64,000 bases of DNA from Rhodococcus sovatensis (GTDB lineage: Bacteria; Actinomycetota; Actinomycetes; Mycobacteriales; Mycobacteriaceae), in contig NZ_CP147846.1 in the NCBI RefSeq assembly GCF_037327425.1, forward strand, positions 4,154,001 to 4,218,000, given 5' to 3'. The notes beneath the pieces were generated by a model, which was not told the DNA's origin, made no database searches, and saw only the letters and a list, made by a program, of their open reading frames with translations. The first letter of the stretch is position 1. Every line of letters starts with the position of its first letter. The position numbers and the translations under genes were made by a program. Positions 1 to 8,827 of the stretch are shown here, one piece after another.

Positions 1-2158
1 ACACCACGGCATCGTTGTCGAGAACACAGTCGTCGAGGGGGACACCGCTGTATTCGCTGGCGAACTTCGCAATGTCGTCCCTCAGTGCCAGAGCCGTCAG
101 ATGGACGGCTTTGCCCGCCACGACGGTTCCAGTACTCGCGAAGGTGCCGGTGTCGTAGAGCGTCCGGTCCGTGTCTGCGTTGACGATTGCCACCTCGGCG
201 GCACGTGTTCCGAGAATTCCGGCCGCAATTTGCCTGTGTGCGTTGGTTATTCCGTTGCCCATCTCCGAGGACCCGACAGCGAGGTGGTACGTGCCGTCCT
301 CGAGCAGCGTCAACTCGGCACCCGATCGGTGCTCGGTAGGAGGTCCGCACTCGAGTAGAGCCAATGCGACGCCCGTTCCGACGAGCCAATCCTCGCCGTC
401 CGGCTTCTCCACCCCGTTGCCTCGCGCGAGGGATGCCTCGACGTGGTCGAGGCATTGATCGAGCCCGTAGCTTCCGAAACTCGCGTCGCTCGGGCCGTCC
501 CAAACCGATTCGACGAGATCCGTCGGCCCCACCATGTTCTTGCGACGAAGCTCCAGCGGACTCATTCCGAGCAGGTGCGCCAGTTCGTCCATCGCGCATT
601 CGATGGCGAACGTGGTCTGAGAGGCGCCGTATCCGCGGAACCCGCCTCCTGGAATGACATTGGTGTAGACCGCGTAGCCCAGAGCCTTCTTGTTCGGACA
701 GCGGTACGCGGCCAGGGGACTGCCCAGCGCAGCGGCAAGGGTTTCGCTTGCATGGTTGGCGTAAGCGCCCGTGTTGGAGACCACGTATACGTCGAGTGCC
801 GTCAGCGTTCCGTCCCGCGTTGCGCCGAGCTTCACGCGCGTGGTCATCTGATGCCGAGTGGTCGAGCCGATGAATTCTTCCTCGCGGGTCCACTCCCACT
901 TGACCGGACGACCGAGCTTCATCGTCGCCCACAGCACCAGGTCCTCGGAGATCATCTCCTGTTTGCCGCCGAAACCGCCCCCGACCCGTTCGGTGAACAC
1001 GTGCACGTCGCGTGCCCGCAATCCCAGTAGATAGCAGAGCTTGGCCTGCACGATGAACGGCCCCTGCGTACTCGTCCGGACATGCCAACGGCCGTCGTCT
1101 CCACGCCACGCGATCGAGCCGTGGGTCTCGAGGTGGGCGTGCTGGACTCTCGAGGTCGAGTACGTCCGCTCGTGCACAGCATCGGCCGTGGCGAACCCTG
1201 CGTCGACACTGCCGACCTCGCCGTGGATGTCGACGAAGACGTTGCCGTTCTCCTCGAAACCTTTGTCGTGCAACAACGGAGCATCCGGCTCCATTGCGAC
1301 GAACGGGTCGAAGACGGCAGGCAGCTCGTCGTAGGTGACCTTCAGCGCACGACACCCCGCCTCCGCCGCCGCTTCGGTTTCGGCGACGACGGCGGCTATC
1401 CGCTGGCCGACGAACCGAATGACGTCGTCGAGGATCAGCGTGTCGTCCGGATCCACCAGATGGTCTTCGTGCAGTGCTGTGCTGTAGAGCCGCTGCGGAA
1501 CGTCCTCGTGGGTGAAAACCTGGACCACACCCGGAACCGCCATCGCTGCGCTGCGGTCGATGTCGGTGATGCGTGCGTGCGCGTGCGGTGATCTCAGGAC
1601 TTTCAAGTGCAACAGGTTCGGGACGGCGACATCCATCGTGTATCGCGCGTGCCCGGTCACGATGTCCTCGGTGAACGGGTTGGCGAGGCTGGCCCCGCAC
1701 GCCTTGCCTGCGACGTCCGGCTCGGCTTCGGTCAGACCGTGAAGGGCGTCGGAAATGGACCTGTATCCGGTGCAGCGGCACAGGTTTCCCTTCAACGACC
1801 TCGGCAGATCTTCCTTCTGTTCGTCTGTCAGCGATGCCGCCGTCATGATCATCCCGGCCGCACAGAATCCACACTGGAACGACTGGGCGTCGTGAAACGA
1901 CTGCTGCATCGGGTGCAGACCGTCGCCGTTCGCGAGGCCCTGCACTGTGGTGACCTTCTTCCCTGCGGCCCGGAACGCCGGGACCAGACACGAATGGAAC
2001 GGCGTACCGTCCAGCCATACCGTGCACGCACCGCAATCCCCTGCGTCACAGCCCTTCTTGACCCCGTACACCTCACGGTCACGCAAGAACGTGCGAAGAC
2101 ACTGCCCCGCTTCGGGTTCGGCTGAGAAGAGCTTTCCGTCGACCTCGAATTCACTCAT
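1..2158 (-). CDS. Xanthine dehydrogenase-type molybdenum hydroxylase, fused 2Fe-2S and molybdopterin subunit (partial)
   Basis: Only the first ~719 residues are in the window; the C-terminus, including the expected catalytic Glu, runs off the left edge. The N-terminus is a plant-type 2Fe-2S domain (CDAGDCGAC, residues 37-45, with Cys57), followed by a second 2Fe-2S domain (CGFC and CRCTGY, about residues 94-131). The rest is the molybdopterin domain, with GGGFGGK near residue 394 and a GFRGYGASQ motif later. The family oxidises purines or other N-heterocycles and passes electrons through FeS to FAD. The FeS and Mo parts are one chain, while FAD is on the separate upstream gene. The start ATG overlaps that gene's stop (ATGA), so the two are translationally coupled. 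The substrate cannot be told from sequence. Confidence 0.9.
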   Translation of the reverse strand, partial: MSEFEVDGKLFSAEPEAGQCLRTFLRDREVYGVKKGCDAGDCGACTVWLDGTPFHSCLVPAFRAAGKKVTTVQGLANGDGLHPMQQSFHDAQSFQCGFCAAGMIMTAASLTDEQKEDLPRSLKGNLCRCTGYRSISDALHGLTEAEPDVAGKACGASLANPFTEDIVTGHARYTMDVAVPNLLHLKVLRSPHAHARITDIDRSAAMAVPGVVQVFTHEDVPQRLYSTALHEDHLVDPDDTLILDDVIRFVGQRIAAVVAETEAAAEAGCRALKVTYDELPAVFDPFVAMEPDAPLLHDKGFEENGNVFVDIHGEVGSVDAGFATADAVHERTYSTSRVQHAHLETHGSIAWRGDDGRWHVRTSTQGPFIVQAKLCYLLGLRARDVHVFTERVGGGFGGKQEMISEDLVLWATMKLGRPVKWEWTREEEFIGSTTRHQMTTRVKLGATRDGTLTALDVYVVSNTGAYANHASETLAAALGSPLAAYRCPNKKALGYAVYTNVIPGGGFRGYGASQTTFAIECAMDELAHLLGMSPLELRRKNMVGPTDLVESVWDGPSDASFGSYGLDQCLDHVEASLARGNGVEKPDGEDWLVGTGVALALLECGPPTEHRSGAELTLLEDGTYHLAVGSSEMGNGITNAHRQIAAGILGTRAAEVAIVNADTDRTLYDTGTFASTGTVVAGKAVHLTALALRDDIAKFASEYSGVPLDDCVLDNDAVV

Positions 2159-2970
2159 GACAACTCCGTACGGATCTGCTCGGCGAAGTAGTAGGTCAGA
2201 TGCTGCTTGTACGGCGCGGAGCCGTTGACATCGTCGAAGAACCCGTCGGCGGCAGTCGCGGATTCGATCCCTGAGCGAAGGTCCTGCGCACTCGGAATAC
2301 GTTCGTACGCAACCTGCACCGGCCGCGGCGTCGCAGCCGTCACCGTCAGTCGGAAGTCCGAACCGTCCGCCGCGCACGTCCCGATGACGAGCGCCGCCGA
2401 TCGGCCCGCGTGAACGAGCGACTGCTGTCGCCACGCATAGCGCTTGGTAAGAGCGCTCGCGGGCAGCAAGACTGACCGCAGCAGCTCCCCACGTCCAAGA
2501 ATGTTCGCATGGTCGCCGGTGACGAAGTCAGTTGCCGCAACCTCACGCGGCGCCCCGGAGCGCGGCACGAGGGTGTAGGTACCTTCCAGTGCAGCTGTCA
2601 GCGCGATCATCGCCCCCGCGGGCAGTGACATGCAGATGTTCCCGCCGACCGTCGCCGCGTTCCAGATCTTGAACGACGCCAGCAACGATCTGCAGCAATC
2701 ACGAAACAGCGGGTTCGCAATCCACTCGGTTGGGGCGACGAAGTCGAACAGTTCGGCGATCCGGCATGTCGCCGCAATCTCCAACCCGTCGTCGGACACG
2801 GACAGGGACGGCCACCCGAGACTGTCCAGATCGATCAACGTGTCGCTCGCGACCTGGGGCTCGGAGAACAGCCAGGTACCCCCGGCCAACCAGGCGTAGC
2901 CATCACGCCACCCGTCGATCTGATCGAGTGACGTGGGCCGTTTGACCTCACTGATCGTACCGAGATTCAT
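2155..2970 (-). CDS. FAD-binding subunit of xanthine dehydrogenase family
   Basis: This 271-aa protein has the layout of CoxM/XdhB FAD subunits: an N-terminal LAGGTWL segment for the FAD pyrophosphate, GGNICMSLPAGAM around the isoalloxazine region, and a C-terminal CO-dehydrogenase flavoprotein domain. It would carry electrons from the FeS domains of the fused molybdenum subunit to NAD or oxygen. The chosen start has a good ribosome site (AAGGTGG) just upstream; a longer frame reaching 3138 would overlap the previous gene. The stop overlaps the next start by four bases. The preceding multicopper oxidase ends only 34 bp upstream, so co-transcription of all three is likely. Confidence 0.9.
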   Translation of the reverse strand: MNLGTISEVKRPTSLDQIDGWRDGYAWLAGGTWLFSEPQVASDTLIDLDSLGWPSLSVSDDGLEIAATCRIAELFDFVAPTEWIANPLFRDCCRSLLASFKIWNAATVGGNICMSLPAGAMIALTAALEGTYTLVPRSGAPREVAATDFVTGDHANILGRGELLRSVLLPASALTKRYAWRQQSLVHAGRSAALVIGTCAADGSDFRLTVTAATPRPVQVAYERIPSAQDLRSGIESATAADGFFDDVNGSAPYKQHLTYYFAEQIRTELS

Positions 2971-3004
2971 TGCGCCACCTTCGACATCAGTCCTCCTGTT
3001 GAAT

Positions 3005-6000
3005 TCAGCGACCACCGAGTTGGAGTGCAACTTCGCTGCCCGGTCGTGGAACGAGACGGCCCACCTCGGTCGGAACCAGGGTGTCCGCGAATGATTCGGG
3101 ACGGACCAGGTTGTACTTGCGTACCTCGCCGCCGACACCGGAGACGAGCAGATCAGCTCCGGACGTGGTTGCCGTCGTCGCGATCGTCACGCCCGGCGAC
3201 CCGGGGAAGGGAACGAACGACGACGTCTGCGCGAAATCGACTGCACCACCATGATGATTCGGCGATTCGAGGTACATCGCAGGGCCGCCGTCGAGCCTCG
3301 ACCCGGACGAGAACGTACGGACGGTGCCATCTCCCCCTGCCATGCCTGCGACGATCGACTGAGCACCGCCTTCCACGCCGGCCACCCAGCCCGTCGACAG
3401 TGACACCCCATCGGTGTAGGTCTCCTCGAATGCCATGAACTCCGAGGTCAGCGTCGGGCCCTCACCGTGTGCGTGTTCGCTGGAGTCGGAACTGGCGGCG
3501 GTCGGCTGGAAGAGGTCGTACCGGAAGGTCTTCACCAGTGGTGCATCCCCTGCTCCCGGTACGGTGACGATGCTCTTGCGGCCGGACGACGCGTCGACCA
3601 TGCCGGTGACGATGGTGACGCCGCGGTCCGAGCCGGGGTACGGGGTGAAGGCGTCGAAGACGTCGGGGGCGGTGCCGTTCTCTGCAGGCAGGCTCGACGA
3701 GTACACCGTCACCTCGGCCTCGGTACCCGGCCCGGTTCCTACGATGATGTTCTCGCGCAGCGCATTCCCGTCGATGTCGGCAGTAGCTACTACGATGCCA
3801 CCGTCGACTGGATCGTCGGCAGGTGCAAATCGGGTCAGTTCTTCGGAGAACGGTGCCGCACCAGCGCCGTTGTAGCCCACGACTTCAGGGACGGCGCCCG
3901 GTCCGGTTCCGACGACGAGGTCGAGCACCATGTCGCCGTCGACGTCCCCCATCGCAACCGACGGTGTGCCCTCGAAGCCCGGGAACGGTGTCACCGTGGC
4001 AATCGGCCGATCGCCCGCCGCGTCGTAGACCTGGACTGTTGCGTCGATTCCTGCTGAACCAGGAAGTGCGACAGCATAACTCGACACTGCCGGAATGACG
4101 CTGACCAGCGCCATCAAACCGTTGTCCTCGTGATTAAGACGGTGGCAATGGATGACGAACGTGCCGGTGTAGTCGGTGAACTTCGTCCGAAGCGTGACCG
4201 ACGCGGGCTCGAGCGCGTTCTCTTGATCGTCGGTGACGGGAGCTGGAACGTTGACATTGTCCTGTCCCCACGGCTGTACACCTGTCACCGTCCCCGCGAC
4301 CGGATCCACGATTTCGGTGACCTGAAAGTCGTTGACGTGGATGTGCATCGGGTGTTCGTCGTTGTTGAGATTGGTGATCTTCCATTCCTCGACAGAGTCG
4401 AGTCGGGGCTGGATCAGCGGAATGTTGGGGAAGGTGTTGGCGGCGAACTCGTACGTGAACGCCTTCGGGTCGCTGGTGCTTGCCTTGTCGTTGGAGAATC
4501 CTCCGGATACGACGAGTTCGCGCGTGACGTCGACGGGCATGGCGGCGGTATCGACGAACGAGGTGTAGGCGTCGAGCTTCTGACCGGGCTCGAACGGGAC
4601 GGTCACGCCGTCGCCCGGCTCGGGCGTGACCTGAAGCAGCTTCTGGGTCGGGAAGGTGAAGAATCCGTCGGCGTAGCTGATGATGGACGGGTCGACCGTC
4701 ACCGTCCCGAGCGTCGCAGGTGGATTGTCGGTCCCGTTGTTGGTGTAGAGAATGCCATCGTTGACCACTGGCTTCGCGCCGTCGAGCGGAGGCATCTCGA
4801 GAATGAGCTCACCGTCCTCGGGCATCGTGACTGCGATCGAATAGCGCGACCCCGGCGGTATCACCAGCCGCGTACCGTCCCCATCGACCGGACGTTGGAC
4901 CTCACCGAACGGGTTGCCGTCCTGTCCGACCAGAGCGAACTCTGGATGGTTTCCGGTAGCGGTTTCGGTGAGCTGCACAGGCATATAGGCAAAGTCGCTG
5001 ATATTTGCCAGCACCCAGATCTCGGTTTGACCCGGTTTCGCAGTCAGCTCGGGTTGGAATCCACCATTGACGGTGAACTGAACGTCACGCTGATTGTCCG
5101 GCAGCGACGGGTCGGCGGGCACATCGACGGTGTCGCTGCTGAAGCTCTGCAGATTGCCCGGGATGAACTGGTTTTGGCCGCGGTGATTGTCCGGGCTCAG
5201 CGGTCCGGTGTACCAGTTGGTCATGTACTGAGCGCCTTCGCTCGTTTCGGCGAAGTTGACCGGCGCGAGGCTTGGACGGTAGGTGCCGTCGGACAGTTGT
5301 TGCTCGGTGGGAGGTTCGAGGGTACTGACGTACTGCGGCCAGTTGGGATCGTTCAGCTGGGTGCCGCTTCCCTTTCGGTCGAAGACGAAGTTGTACTGCA
5401 ACGCCATATCTCGAATCGGGAGGTCGTTCTCGGTGACTATCGGCAGATCACCGTCGGGACGGCCGATTTCGAGAAGTCCGGCAAGTCCGGCGTACGTCTG
5501 CTGGGCGGTCAGTGTGTGGAAATGACTGTGGTACCAGTACATTCCGTTCGGCATGTCATCGGGCACCGCGTAGTCGTAGCGGTTGCCCATACCGGCAGGG
5601 ATGTCCAGTAGTACGTTGTCGGCGTTGCCGTCCGGACTCACGTGCAATCCGTGAGTGTGCAAGTTGAGCGGGGCTTGGGCCAGCGTAGGTGGAACGATCG
5701 GCACGTCGCCGCCAGCCGGAGTGAACGCCGGATCGTAGAAGTCCTCGATGGTCAGGCCCTGCAGATCGTTGTCGTAATGGACGATCAGTTGCTCGCCTGG
5801 GTCGACCCGCAGCGTGGGTGCCGGGTAGATGTCCTGTCCGCTCGTCGATCCGTCCGAGGCCGTGCCTTGGATTACTTCGTAGCCGTAGAGCAGAAAATTC
5901 TCCACCGGAGCCGACGCGGTGTCGAGCACAACCCTGCCCTGATGAGCCGACAGTCGGACTTCGAGCACGCCGTTTTCACTGGAGAGCTTCACCGGTTCGG

Positions 6001-6127
6001 TGTACTGCGCGACAGCCCCTTGATCCGCGTAGTTCGATCCCGTAGACGTGGGTGCCTCCTGCGCGCACGACGCCACGAGCAGTGCGACAACTACACACAC
6101 CGCACCTCTGCGAGCAACAGAGAACAT
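3005..6127 (-). CDS. Multicopper oxidase lipoprotein with C-terminal FG-GAP-like repeat domain
   Basis: The product is 1040 aa. It starts with a lipoprotein signal (hydrophobic run, LLVASC lipobox, Cys21), so it should be anchored outside the membrane. The copper ligands are complete: HTHG (157-160), HSHFH (200-204), HPMHIH (about 592) and HCHRLNHEDNGLM (about 660), giving T1, T2 and T3 sites. Laccase-like enzymes of this type oxidise phenols or metals and reduce oxygen to water. From about residue 690 to the end there are several Asp/Gly-rich repeats of the GDVDGD-LVVGTGPG type, like FG-GAP/VCBS propeller blades. That tail roughly doubles the usual oxidase length. The start chosen gives the signal peptide; a longer frame to 6226 would not. 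Confidence 0.88.
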   Translation of the reverse strand: MFSVARRGAVCVVVALLVASCAQEAPTSTGSNYADQGAVAQYTEPVKLSSENGVLEVRLSAHQGRVVLDTASAPVENFLLYGYEVIQGTASDGSTSGQDIYPAPTLRVDPGEQLIVHYDNDLQGLTIEDFYDPAFTPAGGDVPIVPPTLAQAPLNLHTHGLHVSPDGNADNVLLDIPAGMGNRYDYAVPDDMPNGMYWYHSHFHTLTAQQTYAGLAGLLEIGRPDGDLPIVTENDLPIRDMALQYNFVFDRKGSGTQLNDPNWPQYVSTLEPPTEQQLSDGTYRPSLAPVNFAETSEGAQYMTNWYTGPLSPDNHRGQNQFIPGNLQSFSSDTVDVPADPSLPDNQRDVQFTVNGGFQPELTAKPGQTEIWVLANISDFAYMPVQLTETATGNHPEFALVGQDGNPFGEVQRPVDGDGTRLVIPPGSRYSIAVTMPEDGELILEMPPLDGAKPVVNDGILYTNNGTDNPPATLGTVTVDPSIISYADGFFTFPTQKLLQVTPEPGDGVTVPFEPGQKLDAYTSFVDTAAMPVDVTRELVVSGGFSNDKASTSDPKAFTYEFAANTFPNIPLIQPRLDSVEEWKITNLNNDEHPMHIHVNDFQVTEIVDPVAGTVTGVQPWGQDNVNVPAPVTDDQENALEPASVTLRTKFTDYTGTFVIHCHRLNHEDNGLMALVSVIPAVSSYAVALPGSAGIDATVQVYDAAGDRPIATVTPFPGFEGTPSVAMGDVDGDMVLDLVVGTGPGAVPEVVGYNGAGAAPFSEELTRFAPADDPVDGGIVVATADIDGNALRENIIVGTGPGTEAEVTVYSSSLPAENGTAPDVFDAFTPYPGSDRGVTIVTGMVDASSGRKSIVTVPGAGDAPLVKTFRYDLFQPTAASSDSSEHAHGEGPTLTSEFMAFEETYTDGVSLSTGWVAGVEGGAQSIVAGMAGGDGTVRTFSSGSRLDGGPAMYLESPNHHGGAVDFAQTSSFVPFPGSPGVTIATTATTSGADLLVSGVGGEVRKYNLVRPESFADTLVPTEVGRLVPRPGSEVALQLGGR

Positions 6128-6253
6128 CGGCACCCCTCGGGCTGGGAGGACCTCAGGAGCATAGGTCCGGCTGCCGGACGAACAGAGCCGAGTGAGGGTG
6201 ATATCGCGGGTGAGAAGGGGCCGCATCCCATTCGAACATATGCACTAACAGGC

Positions 6254-6406
6254 TGTGGAAGGATCTGTGGATAACTCGAGGACCATTGTCGGCCCCTTGT
6301 GGATGGGCTGTGGATAAAGATCCGTCGCAACTGAGAACTAGCTGTTCAGACGCCCTGCCGTTGAATTACACGCCTGTGAGTAACTCTGCACGAAAAGTGT
6401 GGACAG
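6254..6406. promoter_or_regulatory. Cluster of DnaA-box-like TGTGGA motifs
   Basis: The 300-bp gap between the divergent multicopper oxidase and flavodoxin genes contains five same-orientation TGTGGA motifs at 6254, 6266, 6298, 6309 and 6398. Those at 6266-6274 and 6309-6317 are exact TGTGGATAA, the complement of the consensus DnaA box TTATCCACA. The others differ by one or more bases at the 3' side. No replication gene is adjacent, so this is not oriC by context. DnaA titration or DnaA-controlled transcription is an inference. Confidence 0.5.
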
Positions 6407-6427
6407 GGTGTCACTAAGCTCATCCGT

Positions 6428-6898
6428 ATGGCGAAATCGATCATCGTGTGCACGTCCGTCTCACACGGAAACACCAAGAAGATCGCCGACGCCATAGGCG
6501 GCGTGCTCGACGCCCCGGTCGTCGCACCCGCCGCTGCTGATCTCGCCGGCTACGACATGGTCGGGTTCGGGTCGGGGATCTACTTCGGGTCGTTCCACTC
6601 CGACTTGCGGGCCTTCGTCGAGTCGCTACCGCAACAGGACGGGCGCAAAGCATTTCTGTTCGCGACCAGTGGACTGCCGGAGACTCGCCTGACGCGCTTC
6701 TCCGGCCGCCTCATCGAACTCCTGGAGGACACGGGGTTCGATGTTGTCGGGGGTTTCTCGTGCCGAGGCTTCGACACGTTCCTGCCCTTCAAGCTCGTGG
6801 GCGGGATTCGCAAAGGACGGCCCGACGAGGACGACGTCACCTCCGCCCGGGCGTTCGCGGAGCACCTGCGAGATGCGGTGGATCTCGATCGGGAGTGA
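6428..6898 (+). CDS. Flavodoxin domain-containing protein
   Basis: A 156-aa protein with a flavodoxin fold. The N-terminal SVSHGNTKKIA is the FMN phosphate-binding loop (T/S-x-x-GNT), followed by VGFGSGIYFGSFHSDL, which fits the second FMN-contacting loop, and FATSGLPETR near the middle. It is related to menaquinone-dependent protoporphyrinogen oxidase/flavodoxin-like proteins and is likely a soluble FMN electron carrier or small oxidoreductase. It is transcribed alone, divergent from the multicopper oxidase and convergent with the interrupted hydrolase. No partner can be assigned from position. Confidence 0.8.
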   Translation: MAKSIIVCTSVSHGNTKKIADAIGGVLDAPVVAPAAADLAGYDMVGFGSGIYFGSFHSDLRAFVESLPQQDGRKAFLFATSGLPETRLTRFSGRLIELLEDTGFDVVGGFSCRGFDTFLPFKLVGGIRKGRPDEDDVTSARAFAEHLRDAVDLDRE

Positions 6899-7510
6899 GG
6901 TCACGGCGTGGACCGCATTGGCTCAGCACGAATCCGCAGTGGCTCGGGTTGTCGCGCTTTCTCCCCGTTCGGCCAACGCGGTGATGAATCGTGCGATCTC
7001 GGCCGGCTTCTCTTCTGCCATGAAGTGGCCCGCTTGAATGGGCTCGTAGGTCAGATCCGTGGCCCACACACCCCAGAGCGCGGCAGCATCGAAGCCTAGC
7101 TGCGATCCCCAGTCCTGCGAGATCACCCCTACCGGCATCGTGAGGCGTGCACCGGCATCACGGTCCACCAGGTCCATGGCGAGGTCGATTCCCGCCGTAG
7201 CTCTGTAGTCGGCGACTATGGAATCCACTGCCGCAACGGAGCTCTCGACGTAGTGCTCTCTGACGGCAGGGGTGAATGTCGATCCATCGGGATCCCACGA
7301 GTCCAGGAACGACCCGAAGAACTCAGGGCCGACGGCCCTGATCATCTTCTCCGGCAGTCCTGCGGGCTGAGCCATGAGGTACAGATGCCATGCCACCTTT
7401 GCATCGAGACCACGCAGAACGTCCCATGTATCTGCAGTCGGGAGCACGTCCAGTATCCCGAGATACTGGACGGCTTCCGGATGGTCCAGCCCCGCACGAA
7501 CACCGACTAG

Positions 7511-8494
7511 AGCGTGTCTCTTAAATTGGGTCCGTTTTCGTTTTCATCGCCGGGCGGTGGTTGTGGTTGCGGGAGTGCAGAACTGCCGCGCACAGGACAA
7601 CGCCCCCGAGGAATGTCATGGCGTACTTGTCATATCGAGTGGCCACACCACGCCACTGTTTGAGCCGCCCGAAGCCACGCTCGACGGTGTTGCGGTGCTT
7701 GTACATCGTCGGATCGAAACCCGGTGGACGACCACCGGCGGACCCCTTGTCGGCCCGTCGCTGCTTCTGGTCGCTGCGCTCGGGAATGGTGTGTTTGATC
7801 TTGCGGCGACGCAGTTCGGTGCGGGTACTGGGATGGGTGTACGCCTTGTCGGCGAGCAATCGGTAGTCCTGGTCCCCACCGGCAGCTCGGTGGGCATCGA
7901 GCAACGGCACCAACTGTGGATTGTCCCCGGCTTGCCCACCGGTCAGCAGCATCGTCACCGGCGAGCACGTCAGGTCGGTCAGTGCATGGATCTTCGTGGT
8001 GAATCCTCCGCGAGATCGACCCAGCGCGTGGTCAGCGGGTTCGTCGACGGATTTCTTGTAATTCGACAAGGCCCCCTGTGAGAGTGTCGGCTCGCGCACC
8101 GGCCGCATGCTGATGCGCCCGGACGCTGGTCGAGTCGATCGAGAGCACCGCCCCGATATCGCCGTCGAGTTCTTCCGGGTCGAGACCGAACACCTCGGCC
8201 ACCGCGGCAAGCATCTCGTCGTAGGTGCCATCGAAGGACCATCGGTGGTGGCGTTTCCACACCGTCTGCCACGGACCGAAGTCCTCCGGCAGATCTCGCC
8301 ACGGACACCCGGTACGGAATCGGTATGCGATGCCCTCCAGAATTCGCCGGTGCTCGGCGAACCGCCGCCCACGTTTTCCCACGTCGGTGGGTATCACTGG
8401 CTCGACGATCTCCCAGAACTCGTCACTGATCACTCCCACGCGCGTCATCGAAATATCATCGCTGACAGCACCTCTCAAATTTGGGAGACACGCT
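7511..8494 (-). mobile_element. IS5-family insertion sequence (984 bp) with CTAG target duplication
   Basis: The element is bounded by imperfect terminal inverted repeats starting AGCGTGTCTC at both ends; the first ten bases are identical and about 17 of 21 match. It is flanked by CTAG at 7507-7510 and 8495-8498. Because CTAG is itself a palindrome, a two-base TA duplication with slightly longer repeats is equally possible. It carries one transposase in two overlapping frames on the minus strand. It sits inside the hydrolase gene. The clean duplication and undecayed halves suggest a recent insertion. Confidence 0.9.
7521..8478 (-). CDS. IS5-family transposase, two frames (orfA/orfB) joined by a putative frameshift
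   Basis: OrfA (8478 down to 8032) has an N-terminal DUF4096-like domain and the first catalytic Asp in LSIDSTSVRAHQH. OrfB continues from about 8090 to 7521 with the second Asp (LLADKAYT) and the Glu in the YKHRNTVERGFGRLK signature, completing a DDE transposase, and ends with the ATRYDK motif typical of the group. The frames overlap at a G-rich run (8071-8080 on the plus strand). OrfB is offset by +1 from orfA, so a full transposase needs a +1 (or -2) shift, probably near ACAGGGGGCC on the coding strand. All catalytic residues are present, so the element may be active. Confidence 0.88.
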
Positions 8495-8827
8495 CTAGGG
8501 CGCCCCGGTCATGACCGACCACGCCGAAGCGGGCGAATCCGAGCGCTGCGGCGACCCGCACGACGTCATTGGCCATGGTCCGCTTCGAGTAGGTCGCCGA
8601 ATCGGTGTCGGCCGGTTTGGCACTTGACCCGTATCCACGAAGGTCAGGGACGATGACCGTGTGTCGATCTGCGAGCTCGTGCGCGACATACCGCCACATG
8701 AAGTGCGTCTGGGGAAAGCCATGAAGCAATACGAGGGCCGGCCCGCTTCCAGCGACGGCAACGCTCAGTTCCACGCCCCCGTCGCCGGTCAAGGTCCGAT
8801 ACTGAAATCCATCGATTGTCATTGCGT

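Noticed and set aside
4130..5611. 493-aa open frame antisense to the multicopper oxidase
   Set aside because: The opposite strand has all copper motifs; this frame has none and is composition-driven.
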